Positions 62,578-64,000 of a DNA stretch of 64,000 nt are shown here, one piece after another; the first letter of the stretch is position 1; every line of letters begins with the position of its first letter. The position numbers and the translations under genes were made by a program. The notes beneath the pieces were generated by a model that was given only the letters and a program-made list of their open reading frames with translations, made no database searches and was not told where the DNA came from. This DNA is from Myxococcus dinghuensis (GTDB lineage Bacteria > Myxococcota > Myxococcia > Myxococcales > Myxococcaceae). The DNA lies in assembly GCF_024198235.1 (NCBI RefSeq), contig NZ_JAKCFB010000010.1, positions 186,001-250,000 on the forward strand. The letters are read 5' to 3'.

Positions 62578-64000
62578 TCAGCCGATGATCATGTCCTCGC
62601 GCTCGATGCTGCCCTCGGAGAAGCGGCGCAGGTTGAAGCGGGTGAACAGCTCGTCGGACTCGCCGGTGGCCATCCACTGCGCCATCCGCTCCGCGACGGC
62701 GGGGGCCATCATGAAGCCGTGGCCCACGAAGCCGGACATCTGCAGCAGGTTGTCCAGGCCCGGGGTGCGACCGAGGATGGGGTTGTTGTCCGGCGTCACG
62801 TCGTAGCAGCCGGCCCACTGGCGCAGCACCTTCACGTGGCCCACCTGGGGCAGTTGCTCCATGAGGGCCTGGGCGAAGCGCGAGACGAAGCGCAGCGTGC
62901 TGCCCATGTTCAGGCCCGCGGGCTCCTTCGGGTCACCCATGCCGCCGACGATTTCGCCGCGCATGGACTGGCTGAAGTACAGGCCGGAGTCGAGCACGGA
63001 CACCAGCGGCCCCAGGAAGGGCTTGAGGGGTTCGGTGCTGAGGATTTCGTGGCGGTGCGGCTCGTTGGGGAGCTGCACGCCGACGAGCTTCGCCACCTCC
63101 GGGCTCCAGGCGCCGGCGGCGAGCACCACGGTGTCACAGGCGATGTCGCCGCGGTCCGTCTTCACCTTGCGGATCTGTCCGCCGCTGACCTCGAAGCCCT
63201 TGACGTCCGTGTACGTCTCGACGCGGACGCCCTTCTTGCGGCAGCCCTGCGCGTAGCCCCACAGGAAGGGCCAGGGGAAGATGACGCCGTCCTCGGGGTT
63301 GAAGGACGCCGCCACGCAGTTCTTCATCGTCAGGCCGGGGACGATGTCCCGCGCGGCGTCCGGGGTGACCAGCCGCGTGGGTACGCCGAAGCGGTTGTGC
63401 AGGGTGACGTTGCGCTCCAGCTTCCGGGCCACCGCCTCCGTGCGCGCCATGAAGAGGTAGCCGCCCTGGCGCAGCCAGACGTTGATGCCCAGCTCCCGGG
63501 CGAAGCCCTTCATCAGGTCGATGGAGCGCTTGGCCAGCTCCACCAGCGCCGGGGTGCCCCACTGCATGCGCACGCCGCCGCCGTTGCGGCCGGAGGCGCC
63601 CGCGCAGAGGTAGCCGCGCTCGAGCACCACCACGTCCGTCTCGCCCGCGCGCGCCAGGTTGTACGCCAGCGCCAGCCCCATGATGCCGCCGCCGATGATG
63701 ACCACCTTGGCCTTCGCGGGCAGGGGCTCGGTGGGCCGCAGCGCGGAGGCGAAGACCTCCACCTCCTGCGGCACGCCGCCCACGGGGGGGACGGACTCGT
63801 CCACCGGCGCCGTGGCCAGCAGGCGCAGCTCGGTGGGGTAGAGCGGGGGGCGCGGGGTGAAGGGCACCACCGCGTCCGGCGCGAGGGCCTTCTCCTTCTC
63901 CAGCAACGCGGCCACCGCCGACAGGCAGCTCTTGCCCTGGCAGATGCCGGTGCCGAAGCCGGTGTAGCGCTTCACCGACTCCACGTCGCAGTACCCGCGC
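62578..64000 (-). CDS. BFD/FAD-dependent oxidoreductase (sarcosine-oxidase beta-like), cut by right edge
   Basis: About 473 residues visible, open at the right edge, so the N-terminus is missing; the GTG at 63984 is not a reliable start. The first part has a BFD-like 2Fe-2S sequence ([17 protein letters not shown]), as in sarcosine oxidase alpha-type subunits. This leads through a Pro-rich linker ('[14 protein letters not shown]') to a complete FAD-binding DAO domain with GGGIMG (about residue 96 from 63984), '[19 protein letters not shown]', and a C-terminal '[20 protein letters not shown]'. Fusing the two parts on one chain is unusual, because they are separate subunits in classical heterotetrameric sarcosine oxidase. 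The enzyme probably oxidises an N-methylated or imino substrate. Confidence 0.85.
   Translation of the reverse strand, partial: RGYCDVESVKRYTGFGTGICQGKSCLSAVAALLEKEKALAPDAVVPFTPRPPLYPTELRLLATAPVDESVPPVGGVPQEVEVFASALRPTEPLPAKAKVVIIGGGIMGLALAYNLARAGETDVVVLERGYLCAGASGRNGGGVRMQWGTPALVELAKRSIDLMKGFARELGINVWLRQGGYLFMARTEAVARKLERNVTLHNRFGVPTRLVTPDAARDIVPGLTMKNCVAASFNPEDGVIFPWPFLWGYAQGCRKKGVRVETYTDVKGFEVSGGQIRKVKTDRGDIACDTVVLAAGAWSPEVAKLVGVQLPNEPHRHEILSTEPLKPFLGPLVSVLDSGLYFSQSMRGEIVGGMGDPKEPAGLNMGSTLRFVSRFAQALMEQLPQVGHVKVLRQWAGCYDVTPDNNPILGRTPGLDNLLQMSGFVGHGFMMAPAVAERMAQWMATGESDELFTRFNLRRFSEGSIEREDMIIG

Overview
The window is very GC-rich with codons strongly biased to G/C in the third position, many GTG starts, few intergenic gaps and many secreted lipoproteins. 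Together with an Alternative Complex III/caa3 respiratory operon, a Myxococcota-type cysteine-rich repeat, an ADOP-type orphan permease and a very long secreted copper oxidase, this points to a myxobacterium of the Myxococcus/Corallococcus/Pyxidicoccus kind (inference from content; no rRNA is present). It reads as ordinary chromosome with one small transposon scar near 20 kb. I see no tRNA, rRNA, CRISPR array, prophage or origin.

Left part (0-15 kb): the 3' end of an unknown gene, a secreted AGE/six-hairpin-type protein and a YciI-like protein. These are followed by the main respiratory locus, eleven tightly overlapping genes: actABCDEF (quinol:cytochrome c/oxidase oxidoreductase), a one-TM accessory protein, and coxBACD (caa3 oxidase with a haem c on subunit II). 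The oxidase is A2-type: a YSHP motif replaces the usual proton-gating glutamate. Electrons would pass from quinol through ActB/ActA/ActE to the haem c and CuA of CoxB.

15-35 kb: a membrane protein, a duplicated ABC-type permease without an ATPase, a pentapeptide-repeat protein, an IS3 orfA remnant with non-coding debris, a secreted nuclease-fold protein translationally coupled to a second secreted protein, small membrane and Cys-rich peptides, a secreted beta-helix protein, an AidB-like acyl-CoA dehydrogenase, a long unknown protein whose C-terminal part carries deaminase-like CxE/CxxC motifs, an AAA+ ATPase with a disordered N-terminus, and a WbqC-like protein.

35-52 kb: a cytosolic histidine kinase with a degenerate receiver domain, a PhyH dioxygenase, an alpha/beta hydrolase, an OmpR-type two-component pair and, convergent with that pair, a leftward four-gene cluster. 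In order of transcription the cluster encodes a 1780-residue multicopper oxidase, a YVTN beta-propeller protein, a protein with two SCO copper-chaperone domains, and a lipoprotein fusing cytochrome c to an ABC-type solute-binding domain. The last three overlap. This is the best candidate for an undescribed system: an extracytoplasmic copper-dependent oxidation or electron-transfer module.

52-64 kb: divergent from the oxidase is a large mosaic lipoprotein (Cys-rich repeat, acidic tandem repeats, amidohydrolase, calcium-type repeats, lamin-tail-like domain). Then come exonuclease III, a PlsC acyltransferase, a bactofilin-like secreted protein, an EamA-like transporter, a universal stress protein, an SDR-fold protein lacking its catalytic Tyr and Lys, a secreted serine protease, and a BFD/FAD oxidoreductase cut by the right edge.
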